Of a DNA stretch of 8,770 bases, positions 1 to 6,771 are shown in pieces (the first letter of the stretch is position 1; every line of letters starts with the position of its first letter). Source of the DNA: Campylobacteraceae bacterium. GTDB taxonomy: Bacteria; Campylobacterota; Campylobacteria; Campylobacterales; Sulfurovaceae. The notes beneath the pieces are model-generated. The model was not told where the DNA came from and did not search any database. It saw only the letters and a program-made list of their open reading frames with translations. The stretch spans positions 1 through 8,770 of the forward strand of contig JALSQB010000166.1 of NCBI GenBank assembly GCA_026985655.1. The letters are read 5' to 3'. The position numbers and the translations under genes are program-made.

Positions 1-1079
1 CTGTACCTGAATCTGTTAGACAAGCGATGGCAACACCAACCTTACATCATAGAACCCCTGAATTTGAAGCGATTTTTAAAGAAGCACGTGAACGTCTGTT
101 GAAACTTTTTGGCATGGACGAGTGTGTTATGTTGGCAAGTTCTGGAACAGGGGCGATGCAAGCTTGTGTTTTAAACCTTTGTAAAACAAAAGCCTTGACG
201 ATAAACGCAGGTAAGTTTGGTGAACGTTTTGGGAAAATTGTGACAGCGATGGGCAAAGAACTTGTTGAGTTAAAATATGAGTGGAATACCCCAGCTTCAC
301 TTGAAGATGTTAAAAAAGCATTAGAAGATAATAGCGACATTGATACGTTGTTTATTCAAGTGAGTGAGAGTGCAGGGGGACTTAGACACCCCGTCGAAGA
401 GATTGCCTCTTATGTAAAATCAGTCAATAAAAACATTATGGTCGTTGCCGATGGCATTACGGCTGTTGGTGTTGAAAAAATTGACACCACCAACATAGAT
501 GCATTGGTGGCAGGAAGTCAAAAGGCATTAATGTTACCTCCAGGTTTAGCGATGATTGGCTTAAGTGCTGATGCTGTTGAGTGTATTGGAACGGGAGCTG
601 ATTATTACTTTAACTTAGCCAGTGAAATTAAGAAACAACGACAAAACACCACGGCATACACGGCACCGACTACTTTAATTATTGGCTTAAATGCTATTTT
701 TAATGAGATAGACAAAGAGGGGCTAGATACTCTTTATACGCAAACGACTGCCAGAGCAAAAGCAACACAAAGTGCTTTAGAGAGCCTTGGCTTAACAATT
801 TATCCAACCACTCCTGCTAAGTCAATGTCCACAGTCATAGATGAAGATGCTGAAGCAATTAGAAAACTTTTAAAGACAAAGTATGAAGTGAACATCGCAG
901 GGGGACAAGACCATCTTAAAGGAAAGATTTTCCGTATTAATCAAATGGGGCTAATTCCTGTTAATGAAGCTGTATGGATTGTAAATGCCATTGAAATGGC
1001 ATTAAGTGACTTGGGTCGTCGTCCTTTTGATGGGACAGCGAGTAAGACTTTTAACGAAGTTTATTTTAAAGAGAATTAG
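1..1079 (+). CDS. Class V PLP-dependent aminotransferase (alanine/serine-glyoxylate type), 5' partial
   Basis: This is a fold-type I, class V aminotransferase of the alanine-glyoxylate/serine-pyruvate group, a cytoplasmic enzyme that moves amino groups between small amino acids and 2-oxoacids. The exact substrate cannot be read from the sequence. The frame is open to the left edge (first full codon at position 3) and reads VPESVRQAMATPTLHHRTPEF, the usual N-terminal region of the family. The ATG at 27 is therefore internal and the true start lies upstream of the window. The PLP lysine is probably the AAG at 522-524 in AGSQKALMLPPG. The aspartate that binds the pyridine nitrogen is probably GAT at 450-452 in VVADGITAVG. 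The C-terminal domain ends normally at TAG 1077-1079, and hisZ starts at the next base. Roughly the first 10-15 residues are missing. Alternatives are a phosphoserine or broad-specificity aspartate aminotransferase role. Confidence 0.9.
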   Translation, partial: VPESVRQAMATPTLHHRTPEFEAIFKEARERLLKLFGMDECVMLASSGTGAMQACVLNLCKTKALTINAGKFGERFGKIVTAMGKELVELKYEWNTPASLEDVKKALEDNSDIDTLFIQVSESAGGLRHPVEEIASYVKSVNKNIMVVADGITAVGVEKIDTTNIDALVAGSQKALMLPPGLAMIGLSADAVECIGTGADYYFNLASEIKKQRQNTTAYTAPTTLIIGLNAIFNEIDKEGLDTLYTQTTARAKATQSALESLGLTIYPTTPAKSMSTVIDEDAEAIRKLLKTKYEVNIAGGQDHLKGKIFRINQMGLIPVNEAVWIVNAIEMALSDLGRRPFDGTASKTFNEVYFKEN

Positions 1080-1931
1080 ATGATATTTGAACACGAAATA
1101 CCCAGTAAAAGTAAACTCTACTTTGGTGCATCTGCAAAGATAAAACGACAAATAGAGAACAGTTGTGCTTTGGTGCTAGAAGAGAAGGGATTTGAAGAGA
1201 TAGTGACACCACTTTTTTCATATCATCAACATTCTTCATTTGAAGATGCAACACCTCTTTTACAATTGCATGATGAGAACAATGATATGGTAACGCTTAG
1301 AGCTGATTCTACGGCTGATGTGGTGAGAATTGTGACTAAGAGAATAGGGCGAACTACTGCTTCTAAAAAGTGGTTTTACATTCAACCTGCTGTCTCTTTT
1401 CCAACGCAAGAACAGTACCAAGTGGGAACAGAAGTTTTTGATGGGTCTTTTGATGAAGTGGTCAATTGTGCTACGGCTTTGGTAGAGAAGTTAGAACTTG
1501 ATGCCTTACTGCAAATCTCTAATATGAAAATACCTTTACTTCTCAATGAAAAGTATGGGGTAGATTTAAGACTCTTACAAGATACTAAAGTAGAGAAAAT
1601 TTTAGCCTTAGACTTACCATGGATTGCTAAATTGGTAAAAATGCACCGAGTGGAAGATTTAGAAGATTTAGAGGGCATTCCTGCTGATATTCAGGCTGAG
1701 CTTCAACTTATGAAAACAATGAGTGAAAAAATAGCATGTAAAAATTTAGTAATTGCACCACTTTACTATGCCAAAATGAGATATTATGGTTCACTTACTT
1801 TTAGAATGTTTCATGAAAACTCCTTATTGGTTCGTGGTGGAGTTTACCAAATAGAAGAGGTTACTGCAGCAGGTTTTGCACTCTATACCGATGCGTGTAT
1901 TAATCAAAAAATGAAAAAGATAAAGGCGTAA
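1080..1931 (+). CDS. hisZ: ATP phosphoribosyltransferase regulatory subunit-like protein (HisZ), short form
   Basis: The 283-aa protein resembles the catalytic core of class II histidyl-tRNA synthetase but lacks the C-terminal anticodon-binding domain, as HisZ does. In known systems HisZ forms a complex with short-form HisG and makes the first step of histidine synthesis sensitive to histidine. Visible core elements are EIVTPLFSYHQH (about 40-51), LRADSTADVVRIVTKR (about 73-88), YQVGTEVFDG (about 113-122), and a glycine-rich C-terminal strand with LLVRGGVYQIEE followed by AAGFALYTD. The usual motif 2 arginine (FRxE) is absent; the region reads IQPAVSFPTQEQYQ, which argues against aminoacylation. 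It is shorter than many HisZ proteins, which are nearer 390 aa. The ATG follows the aminotransferase stop with no gap, so translation is probably coupled. hisG is not in the window, so the pairing is inferred. A divergent HisRS paralogue of other function is the alternative. Confidence 0.82.
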   Translation: MIFEHEIPSKSKLYFGASAKIKRQIENSCALVLEEKGFEEIVTPLFSYHQHSSFEDATPLLQLHDENNDMVTLRADSTADVVRIVTKRIGRTTASKKWFYIQPAVSFPTQEQYQVGTEVFDGSFDEVVNCATALVEKLELDALLQISNMKIPLLLNEKYGVDLRLLQDTKVEKILALDLPWIAKLVKMHRVEDLEDLEGIPADIQAELQLMKTMSEKIACKNLVIAPLYYAKMRYYGSLTFRMFHENSLLVRGGVYQIEEVTAAGFALYTDACINQKMKKIKA

Positions 1932-1934
1932 TAT

Positions 1935-3188
1935 ATGAGTTCAAAAGCAGATTTAATCGTAGGATTACAATGGGGTGATGAGGGTAAAGGTAAAATAGTA
2001 GATCACATGGCACAAACACATGACTATGTGTGTCGTTTTGCAGGGGGACATAATGCAGGACATACCATTGTCATAGGTGATAAAAAATATGCCTTGCATC
2101 TCATTCCTTCTGGTGTTCTAAACCCAAAAGCTAAAAATATTGTGGGTAATGGCGTGGTACTTTCTCCTGTTGATTTTATTAAAGAGATGGTGCAGTTTGA
2201 TGACTTAGAAGGGCGATTGTTTATCTCTGATAAAGCACACATGTTGTTGCCGTATCATGCACTCATTGACCAAGCACGTGAACGTCTAAAAGGTGACAAA
2301 GCCATTGGAACAACAGGTAAGGGAATTGGACCTGCTTATGGCGATAAGATTGCTCGAGTTGGTCATAGAATGGGTGAACTGCTTGATACTGAAAAATTAG
2401 CCACTAAAATAGTTGAGTTTTTTACAGTAAACAGAGCCATTTTTGATGTTATGGAGATAGAAACACCTGTAAAAGAGACGCTTAAAGCTGAACTTGATGG
2501 CTATGCCAAAGTGTTAGTGCCACATATTACAGACACCACACAAATGATGTGGAAGATTTTAGATGAAGGTCAAAAAGTGCTTCTTGAAGGGGCGCAAGGA
2601 ACGATGCTTGACATTGACCATGGAACTTATCCTTATGTGACCTCTTCAACAACAGTCAGTGCTGGAGCATGTTCTGGTTTAGGGATTAATCCTAAAGATT
2701 TAGGTAAAGTAACAGGGATTGCCAAAGCTTACTGTACGCGTGTGGGTAATGGACCTTTTCCGAGTGAAGATTTTGGGGCAGAGGGTGAGCTTTTGCGTAA
2801 AAATGGTCATGAATTTGGGACAACCACAGGACGACCAAGAAGATGTGGTTGGTTTGATGCTGTTGCGATGCGACACGCAGTAAGAGTCAATGGCGTTGAT
2901 CAAGTAGCACTAATGAAGCTCGATGTTCTTGATGGTTTTGAAGAAGTTAAAGTATGTGTCGCCTATGAGATAGACGGTAAAGAGATTGACTATGTGCCTT
3001 ATGATTTAGAAGATGCAAAACCAATTTATAAGAGTTTTAAAGGTTGGGAGAAAACAGAGGGGTGTCAAGTATTTGATGAACTTCCACAAACAGCCAAAGA
3101 TTACATTGAAGCATTAGAGGGTATGATAGGTACTAAAATAGGGATTATCTCTACGAGTCCTCAAAGAGATGACACAATAATTCGCTAA
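1935..3188 (+). CDS. purA: Adenylosuccinate synthetase
   Basis: PurA joins IMP and aspartate using GTP to give adenylosuccinate, the first committed step from IMP to AMP, in the cytoplasm. The 417-aa length is about that of the bacterial family. The N-terminal loop GLQWGDEGKGK (10-20) carries the catalytic Asp15, and RFAGGHNAGHT (34-44) carries the catalytic His43. These correspond to Asp13 and His41 of the E. coli enzyme. Further family blocks are TTGKGIGPAYGDK, LEGAQGTMLDIDHGTYPYVT, the arginine-rich GRPRRCGWFDAVA, and the C-terminal GIISTSPQRDDTI. The ATG lies 3 nt after the hisZ stop, with AAAGG (1922-1926) inside the end of hisZ as a likely ribosome binding site. Histidine synthesis releases AICAR into the purine pathway, which may explain the hisZ-purA neighbourhood. 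Nothing looks damaged. Confidence 0.98.
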   Translation: MSSKADLIVGLQWGDEGKGKIVDHMAQTHDYVCRFAGGHNAGHTIVIGDKKYALHLIPSGVLNPKAKNIVGNGVVLSPVDFIKEMVQFDDLEGRLFISDKAHMLLPYHALIDQARERLKGDKAIGTTGKGIGPAYGDKIARVGHRMGELLDTEKLATKIVEFFTVNRAIFDVMEIETPVKETLKAELDGYAKVLVPHITDTTQMMWKILDEGQKVLLEGAQGTMLDIDHGTYPYVTSSTTVSAGACSGLGINPKDLGKVTGIAKAYCTRVGNGPFPSEDFGAEGELLRKNGHEFGTTTGRPRRCGWFDAVAMRHAVRVNGVDQVALMKLDVLDGFEEVKVCVAYEIDGKEIDYVPYDLEDAKPIYKSFKGWEKTEGCQVFDELPQTAKDYIEALEGMIGTKIGIISTSPQRDDTIIR

Positions 3189-3192
3189 GGAG
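3187..3192 (+). promoter_or_regulatory. Shine-Dalgarno site that fixes the DUF507 gene start
   Basis: AAGGAG overlaps the purA stop and lies 5 nt before the ATG at 3198. It overlaps the alternative GTG at 3192, which therefore cannot use it. This favours the ATG at 3198. Confidence 0.8.
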
Positions 3193-3197
3193 TGAAG

Positions 3198-3749
3198 ATG
3201 AGACTAAAAGCAAAACAGACAGGTTATGTGGCTGCTAAGATTGGAATTGATTTAGCCAATGCCGATTTTGTAACGATGCCAAAAGGTAAAGAGGCTGTGG
3301 TTGAAGCGTGTAAAGCGATTATTGATGCCAATCTTGAACAAGAGAAAAAGCTTGATGCCAAAGTCGAAGAGATGCTTGATGAGAATTATGATGAGATAGA
3401 GATTCAGCAAGTCAAAGAGCGTGAACTTTTCTTTATGATTAAAAAGCGTTTAGCACCTGAATTTGGGGTGATTATGAATTATGATGACCGTTATAATGAA
3501 GTATCACATCTAATTTTAGATGAGCTTTATGAGAACTATTTACTAGAGTATGAAGTCAATGACAACCAAGTGCGTAATGTTATTTTTAAAGCATTTAAAG
3601 CCTTTTCTGATGCCTATGATGCCATGGACGATATTGTCTATGAGAAGATTAAAAATATGAAAAAAGAGTATGTTCCAGGGTCGGTTGAGTACGAATTGGT
3701 CTATGAACGTCTTTATGAAGAAGAGTTGAAAAAAAGAGGAATGCTTTAA
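3198..3749 (+). CDS. DUF507 family protein, tandem two-repeat form
   Basis: This 183-aa acidic, mostly helical protein belongs to DUF507, a family of unknown function. No signal peptide, membrane segment or metal motif is visible, so it is probably cytoplasmic. The second half, from about residue 97 (NEVSHLILDELYENYLLEYE) to the end (VYERLYEEELKKRGML), matches the short single-domain DUF507 pattern: a helix starting with a hydrophobic-Leu pattern, then D-x-I-V-x-E-K-I, then G-S-x-E-Y/W, then a YEEE-like end. The first half (about 9-68, containing YVAAKIGIDLANADF and LDAKVEEMLDE) has the same layout, so the protein looks like two copies in tandem. The start at ATG 3198 is chosen over GTG 3192 because of Shine-Dalgarno spacing. 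It sits 9 nt after purA, and its TAA overlaps the carA ATG by one base, which suggests translational coupling to carA. Function is unknown. Confidence 0.9.
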   Translation: MRLKAKQTGYVAAKIGIDLANADFVTMPKGKEAVVEACKAIIDANLEQEKKLDAKVEEMLDENYDEIEIQQVKERELFFMIKKRLAPEFGVIMNYDDRYNEVSHLILDELYENYLLEYEVNDNQVRNVIFKAFKAFSDAYDAMDDIVYEKIKNMKKEYVPGSVEYELVYERLYEEELKKRGML

Positions 3750-4879
3750 TGGCGAGTAAAAATTTAAAGAAAATTTCATTGTATTTTGAAAATGGGACAT
3801 TGCTTGAAGCTAAGAGTTTTGGGGCAGAGGGTACAAGTGTAGGTGAGGTGGTATTTAATACCTCTATGACAGGTTACCAAGAGATAGTTACCGACCCTTC
3901 GTATGCTGGACAGTTTGTAACGTTTACCACACCAGAGATTGGTAATGTAGGGTGTAATGCAGAAGATATGGAGAGTAAAGGGGCTTTTTGTAAAGGGATT
4001 ATCGTGCGTTCTTATCAAGATAGACCCTCTAACTTTCGATGTGAAGAGAGCCTAGATGCTTTGTTAAAAAAACATAATGTTTTAGGAATTTGTGATATAG
4101 ATACCCGTTTTATTACCAAGATGCTAAGAGCTGAGGGTTCAATGGAGATGATTGCTTCAACAGAAGTTCATGATAAAGATGAACTGAAAAAACTTTTAGC
4201 TGATGCTCCACGTATTGAAGATATTAATTATATTGAACAAGTGAGTACCAAAGAAGCCTATGTTCACAATACAGCACGTTATTCTGAGACAAAATTTGAG
4301 TATGAAAAGCCCAATACTTCTAAAAAGATTATTGCTTTAGATTTTGGGATTAAGCGAAACATTTTAAATGAGCTTACCCATGCAGGAATGGAAGTAGAAG
4401 TTGTGCCAAATGATATGGAAGCTGATATTATTATTGGACTTTTTGAAGCCAAAAAGATAGATGGGGTATTTCTTTCCAATGGACCTGGCGACCCACTCAT
4501 CTTAAAAGAAGAACAAGCCAAGATTAAAAAACTCATTGAAGCTAAAATCCCTATTTTTGGGATTTGTCTTGGGCATCAACTCTTGTCTATTGCTCATGGG
4601 TATGATACTTACAAACTAAAATTTGGTCACCACGGAGGAAATCACCCTGTGATGAATGCTCAAAATGTGGTAGAAGTAACGGCTCAAAACCATAACTATA
4701 ATGTGCCTGAAAACATTGTAGAAGTGGCAATAGTGACCCATAAAAATTTGTTTGACAACACCATTGAGGGCTTAAAATATAATGACTCCCCATCAATGTC
4801 CGTACAACATCACCCAGAAGCGAGTCCTGGTCCTAAAGAGTCGGCATATATCTTTGAAGCATTTAAAGAGATGCTTTAA
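3749..4879 (+). CDS. carA: Carbamoyl-phosphate synthase small (glutaminase) subunit
   Basis: CarA hydrolyses glutamine and passes ammonia to CarB, which makes carbamoyl phosphate for arginine and pyrimidine synthesis in the cytoplasm. The 376-aa length is close to that of the E. coli protein. The N-terminal small-subunit domain (about 5-140) contains GEVVFNTSMTGYQEIVTDPS and GICDIDTRFITKMLR. The class I glutamine amidotransferase domain (about 192-376) contains the oxyanion strand SNGPGDP, the nucleophile elbow FGICLGHQ with Cys273, and HHPEASPGP with His355 and Glu357 completing the triad. The ATG overlaps the DUF507 stop (TAATG), and AGAGGA at 3735-3740 serves as ribosome binding site. carB is not in the window; in many related bacteria it is elsewhere on the chromosome. 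This is the last gene of the forward cluster, and no hairpin terminator follows it. Confidence 0.98.
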   Translation: MASKNLKKISLYFENGTLLEAKSFGAEGTSVGEVVFNTSMTGYQEIVTDPSYAGQFVTFTTPEIGNVGCNAEDMESKGAFCKGIIVRSYQDRPSNFRCEESLDALLKKHNVLGICDIDTRFITKMLRAEGSMEMIASTEVHDKDELKKLLADAPRIEDINYIEQVSTKEAYVHNTARYSETKFEYEKPNTSKKIIALDFGIKRNILNELTHAGMEVEVVPNDMEADIIIGLFEAKKIDGVFLSNGPGDPLILKEEQAKIKKLIEAKIPIFGICLGHQLLSIAHGYDTYKLKFGHHGGNHPVMNAQNVVEVTAQNHNYNVPENIVEVAIVTHKNLFDNTIEGLKYNDSPSMSVQHHPEASPGPKESAYIFEAFKEML

Positions 4880-4882
4880 AAT

Positions 4883-5962
4883 TTATTTGTTAGCCACATA
4901 GAGCTTCCTCTTTTTGGAATGCTTATATTTGGCTAGATAAGATTTTTTAATCTTTTGTGCCAGTTGATGTACCACCATGGCATAATAGTCACTATGGTTG
5001 TAACGCGTAATAACATAAAAATTATGTGTTCCATACCAAAGTTCATCATATTTCTCTCTTTCTAATTTAATTAACATTACTTTTTTCTTGTAGCTAAAAT
5101 TATTTCTGGGTTTTATATTAATAAGCTCTTTTCTGTGATATTTATGTTCATAGCCTGTTTTAAAAGTTTGAAATCTATTTCCCTTATAGCGAACACGCGT
5201 TGCCACAGGTTCATTTTCTTTCCAACCATTCTCTTTAAAATAGTTAGCAATGCTTCCTATGGCATCATCTGCTTGAGAGATACGAATTTTTTTATCATTA
5301 TTAAAATCTACAGCATAATGGGTGTAGTTACTTGGCATAAATTGTGCCAAGCCAATAGCCCCAGACTTTGAGCCTTTAACAGCTCTAGGTTCTACCTGTT
5401 CACGGTAACACATACGTAAAAATTCTTGGAGCTGGTATTGGTAAAACTTTTTTCGCTTATTTGTGCTAAATGCCAAGTGTGCTAATGAATCAAAAACATA
5501 ATAGCGACCACGATTTTTACCATAATAACTCTCAATCCCAATAATAGCAGTAATATATTCAGGGGCTACGCCATACTTTTTATAGGCTTTTTGAAATATT
5601 TTTTGGTGTTTGTGCATAAATTTTACACCTAAAGCTGTTTGATTGTTCTCTAAGTGCAAGCGTGCGTAGATTTCCCATTTTCCTTGTGGTTTATGTTTTT
5701 TAGTGCCACTCTTTATGTTTAGTTTTTTTCTATTTTTAGTGATTTTTTTAGAAATAACATAGGGATTTTTCTTAACATATTTGAAAAGCTTTTGAAGATA
5801 AGTTTTATTGTAGTTAAACTCTTTATCCATTTTGTCAATAAACTTTTTAACTTCATCTTTTTGGTTATAGTCGAGTGAAAAGAGAAGTTTAGAACCAAGA
5901 ACCGATAGCAATAACACTTTTAAAATATTCAAAACGATACCTTTAGTGAAGAGATTTTTCAC
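4883..5962 (-). CDS. MltB-type lytic murein transglycosylase
   Basis: This enzyme family cleaves the MurNAc-GlcNAc bond of peptidoglycan in the periplasm, forming 1,6-anhydro ends. The protein is 359 aa if it starts at GTG 5962. The catalytic glutamate is Glu144 in IIGIESYYG, as in Slt35/MltB. Other family blocks are KYGVAPEYITA before it, SKSGAIGLAQFMPSNY (198-213) after it, and DFNNDKKIRISQADDAIGSI (219-238), which resembles the EF-hand-like loop and following helix of MltB. A hydrophobic stretch at about 8-29 looks like a signal peptide. No lipobox cysteine follows, so it is probably soluble or uncleaved, not a lipoprotein. The region at about 72-95 is very Lys-rich. An alternative start, TTG 5932 (codon 11, giving 349 aa), has a better ribosome binding site and still keeps the hydrophobic segment. 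The stop lies 3 nt from the convergent carA stop. Confidence 0.92.
   Translation of the reverse strand: MKNLFTKGIVLNILKVLLLSVLGSKLLFSLDYNQKDEVKKFIDKMDKEFNYNKTYLQKLFKYVKKNPYVISKKITKNRKKLNIKSGTKKHKPQGKWEIYARLHLENNQTALGVKFMHKHQKIFQKAYKKYGVAPEYITAIIGIESYYGKNRGRYYVFDSLAHLAFSTNKRKKFYQYQLQEFLRMCYREQVEPRAVKGSKSGAIGLAQFMPSNYTHYAVDFNNDKKIRISQADDAIGSIANYFKENGWKENEPVATRVRYKGNRFQTFKTGYEHKYHRKELINIKPRNNFSYKKKVMLIKLEREKYDELWYGTHNFYVITRYNHSDYYAMVVHQLAQKIKKSYLAKYKHSKKRKLYVANK
5940..5944 (-). promoter_or_regulatory. Shine-Dalgarno supporting the alternative TTG start of the transglycosylase gene
   Basis: On the minus strand AAAGG lies 7 nt before the TTG at 5932-5930. The GTG at 5962 has no comparable site upstream, only AT-rich sequence. 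Confidence 0.45.
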
Positions 5963-5966
5963 TTTA

Positions 5967-5972
5967 AGTATA
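5967..5972 (-). promoter_or_regulatory. Possible -10 box (TATACT) before the transglycosylase gene
   Basis: TATACT matches five of six bases of the sigma-70 -10 consensus. TTTACA stands 15 nt further upstream, a short spacer for a -35 box. Transcription from here would begin at about 5960, right at the GTG codon, which makes the downstream TTG start more attractive or implies a leaderless message. In this AT-rich spacer a chance match is quite possible. Confidence 0.4.
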
Positions 5973-5998
5973 GCTAAATAATACTGTTGTAAAATATT

Positions 5999-6019
5999 AT
6001 TATTTATTATTTATTATTT
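5999..6019. repeat. Three tandem copies of the 7-bp unit ATTATTT
   Basis: Three exact head-to-tail copies of ATTATTT occupy the 69-nt spacer between the DUF3365 gene and the transglycosylase gene. They are flanked by partial copies (ATT repeats from 5996 and a T-run at the end). They lie just upstream of the possible -10 box of the transglycosylase gene. This may be simple AT-rich drift. Confidence 0.75.
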
Positions 6020-6031
6020 TTAAGATTAACA

Positions 6032-6640
6032 TTATTTATTCGGAATTTCAGCGACGATTACCCCTCTTAAATCACCCTCTTTGTAATTGATGGCTTTATC
6101 TTTTGGATATTGAGTATTAATGATTTTGTTGATTTCTGGATTTATTTTATGGGTATCTCCATGGCATTTAGTACAAACTTTTTCAATCAATAGTGGTACA
6201 TAAACCCTTGTTGTGTTGTTCTCTAACTTTTTAAGAAGGGGCTTTTTCTTAAAGCTTTTCTCTTCTATCTCTTTTTCTAAAAAGTTTAAAATCTCTAAAT
6301 CCGTAGCATCTGGCTTGTTATTTGGATTTCTAACTTTAGTCGAAGTTCTATAGACCCTTACACCTTTTGGAAAGGTTTTAGAAGCTTCTTTGGTAATCTC
6401 ACTGGCTTGGCTCGCACAAAAAGCTACGGCTTGGACACCACTTTTGTCTGCTAGCATATGTTTTTTCATATTGCTCTTTAGCATTTTACCCACGGTTTTA
6501 ATGTACCCCACACCCTCTTTGACAATAGGGGATATGGTGACATTTCCTTCTGTTACATTATGCTCTTTTGTTAGGTTTGCATCAGAAGCAAATGCGATGC
6601 TTGTTGTTAATGCTATTGAGATTAAAATATTCCGTTTCAT
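6032..6640 (-). CDS. Periplasmic DUF3365 (Tll0287-like) c-type haem protein
   Basis: This 202-aa protein starts at the ATG at 6640 and begins MKRNILISIALTTSIAFASD, a standard signal peptide with a likely cut after AFA. The mature part carries the DUF3365/Tll0287-like pattern: AFCASQA (73-79), the conserved RVYRTSTKVRNPNNKPDATD (95-114), the haem c site CTKCH at 156-160, and GDLRGVIVAEIP near the end. The single CxxCH predicts one covalently bound haem in the periplasm. Family members are haem-binding, PAS-like modules, often as sensor parts of larger signalling proteins; here the domain stands alone with no membrane anchor or output domain. A role as a small electron carrier or redox/gas-binding protein is possible, but the sequence does not decide. 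AGGAG lies 7 nt before the ATG. An in-frame upstream ATG at 6703 is rejected because it lacks this site and would bury the signal peptide. Confidence 0.9.
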   Translation of the reverse strand: MKRNILISIALTTSIAFASDANLTKEHNVTEGNVTISPIVKEGVGYIKTVGKMLKSNMKKHMLADKSGVQAVAFCASQASEITKEASKTFPKGVRVYRTSTKVRNPNNKPDATDLEILNFLEKEIEEKSFKKKPLLKKLENNTTRVYVPLLIEKVCTKCHGDTHKINPEINKIINTQYPKDKAINYKEGDLRGVIVAEIPNK

Positions 6641-6647
6641 AAGGTAT

Positions 6648-6652
6648 CTCCT
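6648..6652 (-). promoter_or_regulatory. Shine-Dalgarno of the DUF3365 gene
   Basis: On the minus strand AGGAG is placed 7 nt before the ATG at 6640. It decides between this start and the in-frame upstream ATG at 6703. Confidence 0.8.
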
Positions 6653-6667
6653 ATTTTTTAAGTAAAG

Positions 6668-6673
6668 ATTATA
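6668..6673 (-). promoter_or_regulatory. -10 box (TATAAT) of the DUF3365 gene
   Basis: The minus strand reads GCTATAATC, a perfect sigma-70 -10 hexamer. It predicts a transcript start near 6661 and a leader of roughly 20 nt carrying the AGGAG site. No clear -35 box is seen, which is common for the main promoters of Campylobacterota, where the -35 element is weak. The in-frame upstream ATG at 6703 would lie before this start point. Confidence 0.65.
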
Positions 6674-6759
6674 GCATCTATAACTTAGACAAATAAAATT
6701 CATGCACTAATTTACTCTTTCTTCTCTTTAGGAATACGCTAGTTGTGGTTCATTTTTTT

Positions 6760-6765
6760 AGGAGG
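6760..6765 (+). promoter_or_regulatory. Strong Shine-Dalgarno (AGGAGG) before a small interrupted ORF
   Basis: AGGAGG is the full anti-16S-complementary core and lies 6 nt before a GTG at 6772. It is among the strongest ribosome binding sites in the window, yet the frame it opens stops after 38 codons. This suggests a small protein or a recently broken gene. Confidence 0.6.
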
Positions 6766-6771
6766 TATTTG

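Noticed and set aside
27..29. ATG at 27 as the start of the aminotransferase gene
   Set aside because: The same frame is open to the window edge and already encodes conserved family sequence (VPESVRQA) before this codon, so it is an internal methionine.
82..2287. A 16-nt identical string (AAGCACGTGAACGTCT) in the aminotransferase gene at 82 and in purA at 2272
   Set aside because: Both copies encode Ala-Arg-Glu-Arg-Leu in a helix; coincidence of codon choice, with no flanking similarity.
3192..3197. GTG 3192 as the start of the DUF507 gene
   Set aside because: The GTG overlaps the Shine-Dalgarno sequence itself; ATG 3198 has the right spacing.
2771..3832. A 16-nt identical string (TTTTGGGGCAGAGGGT) in purA at 2771 and carA at 3817
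   Set aside because: Both copies encode Phe-Gly-Ala-Glu-Gly in frame; shared codon use explains it better than a repeat element.
5996..6022. The 7-bp repeats as a CRISPR-like or origin iteron array
   Set aside because: The units are too short, contiguous without spacers, and pure A/T; no cas or replication gene is nearby.
6641..6703. N-terminal extension of the DUF3365 protein from ATG 6703
   Set aside because: It would place 21 residues before a clear signal peptide, ignores the AGGAG site before 6640, and its start codon lies upstream of the likely transcript start.
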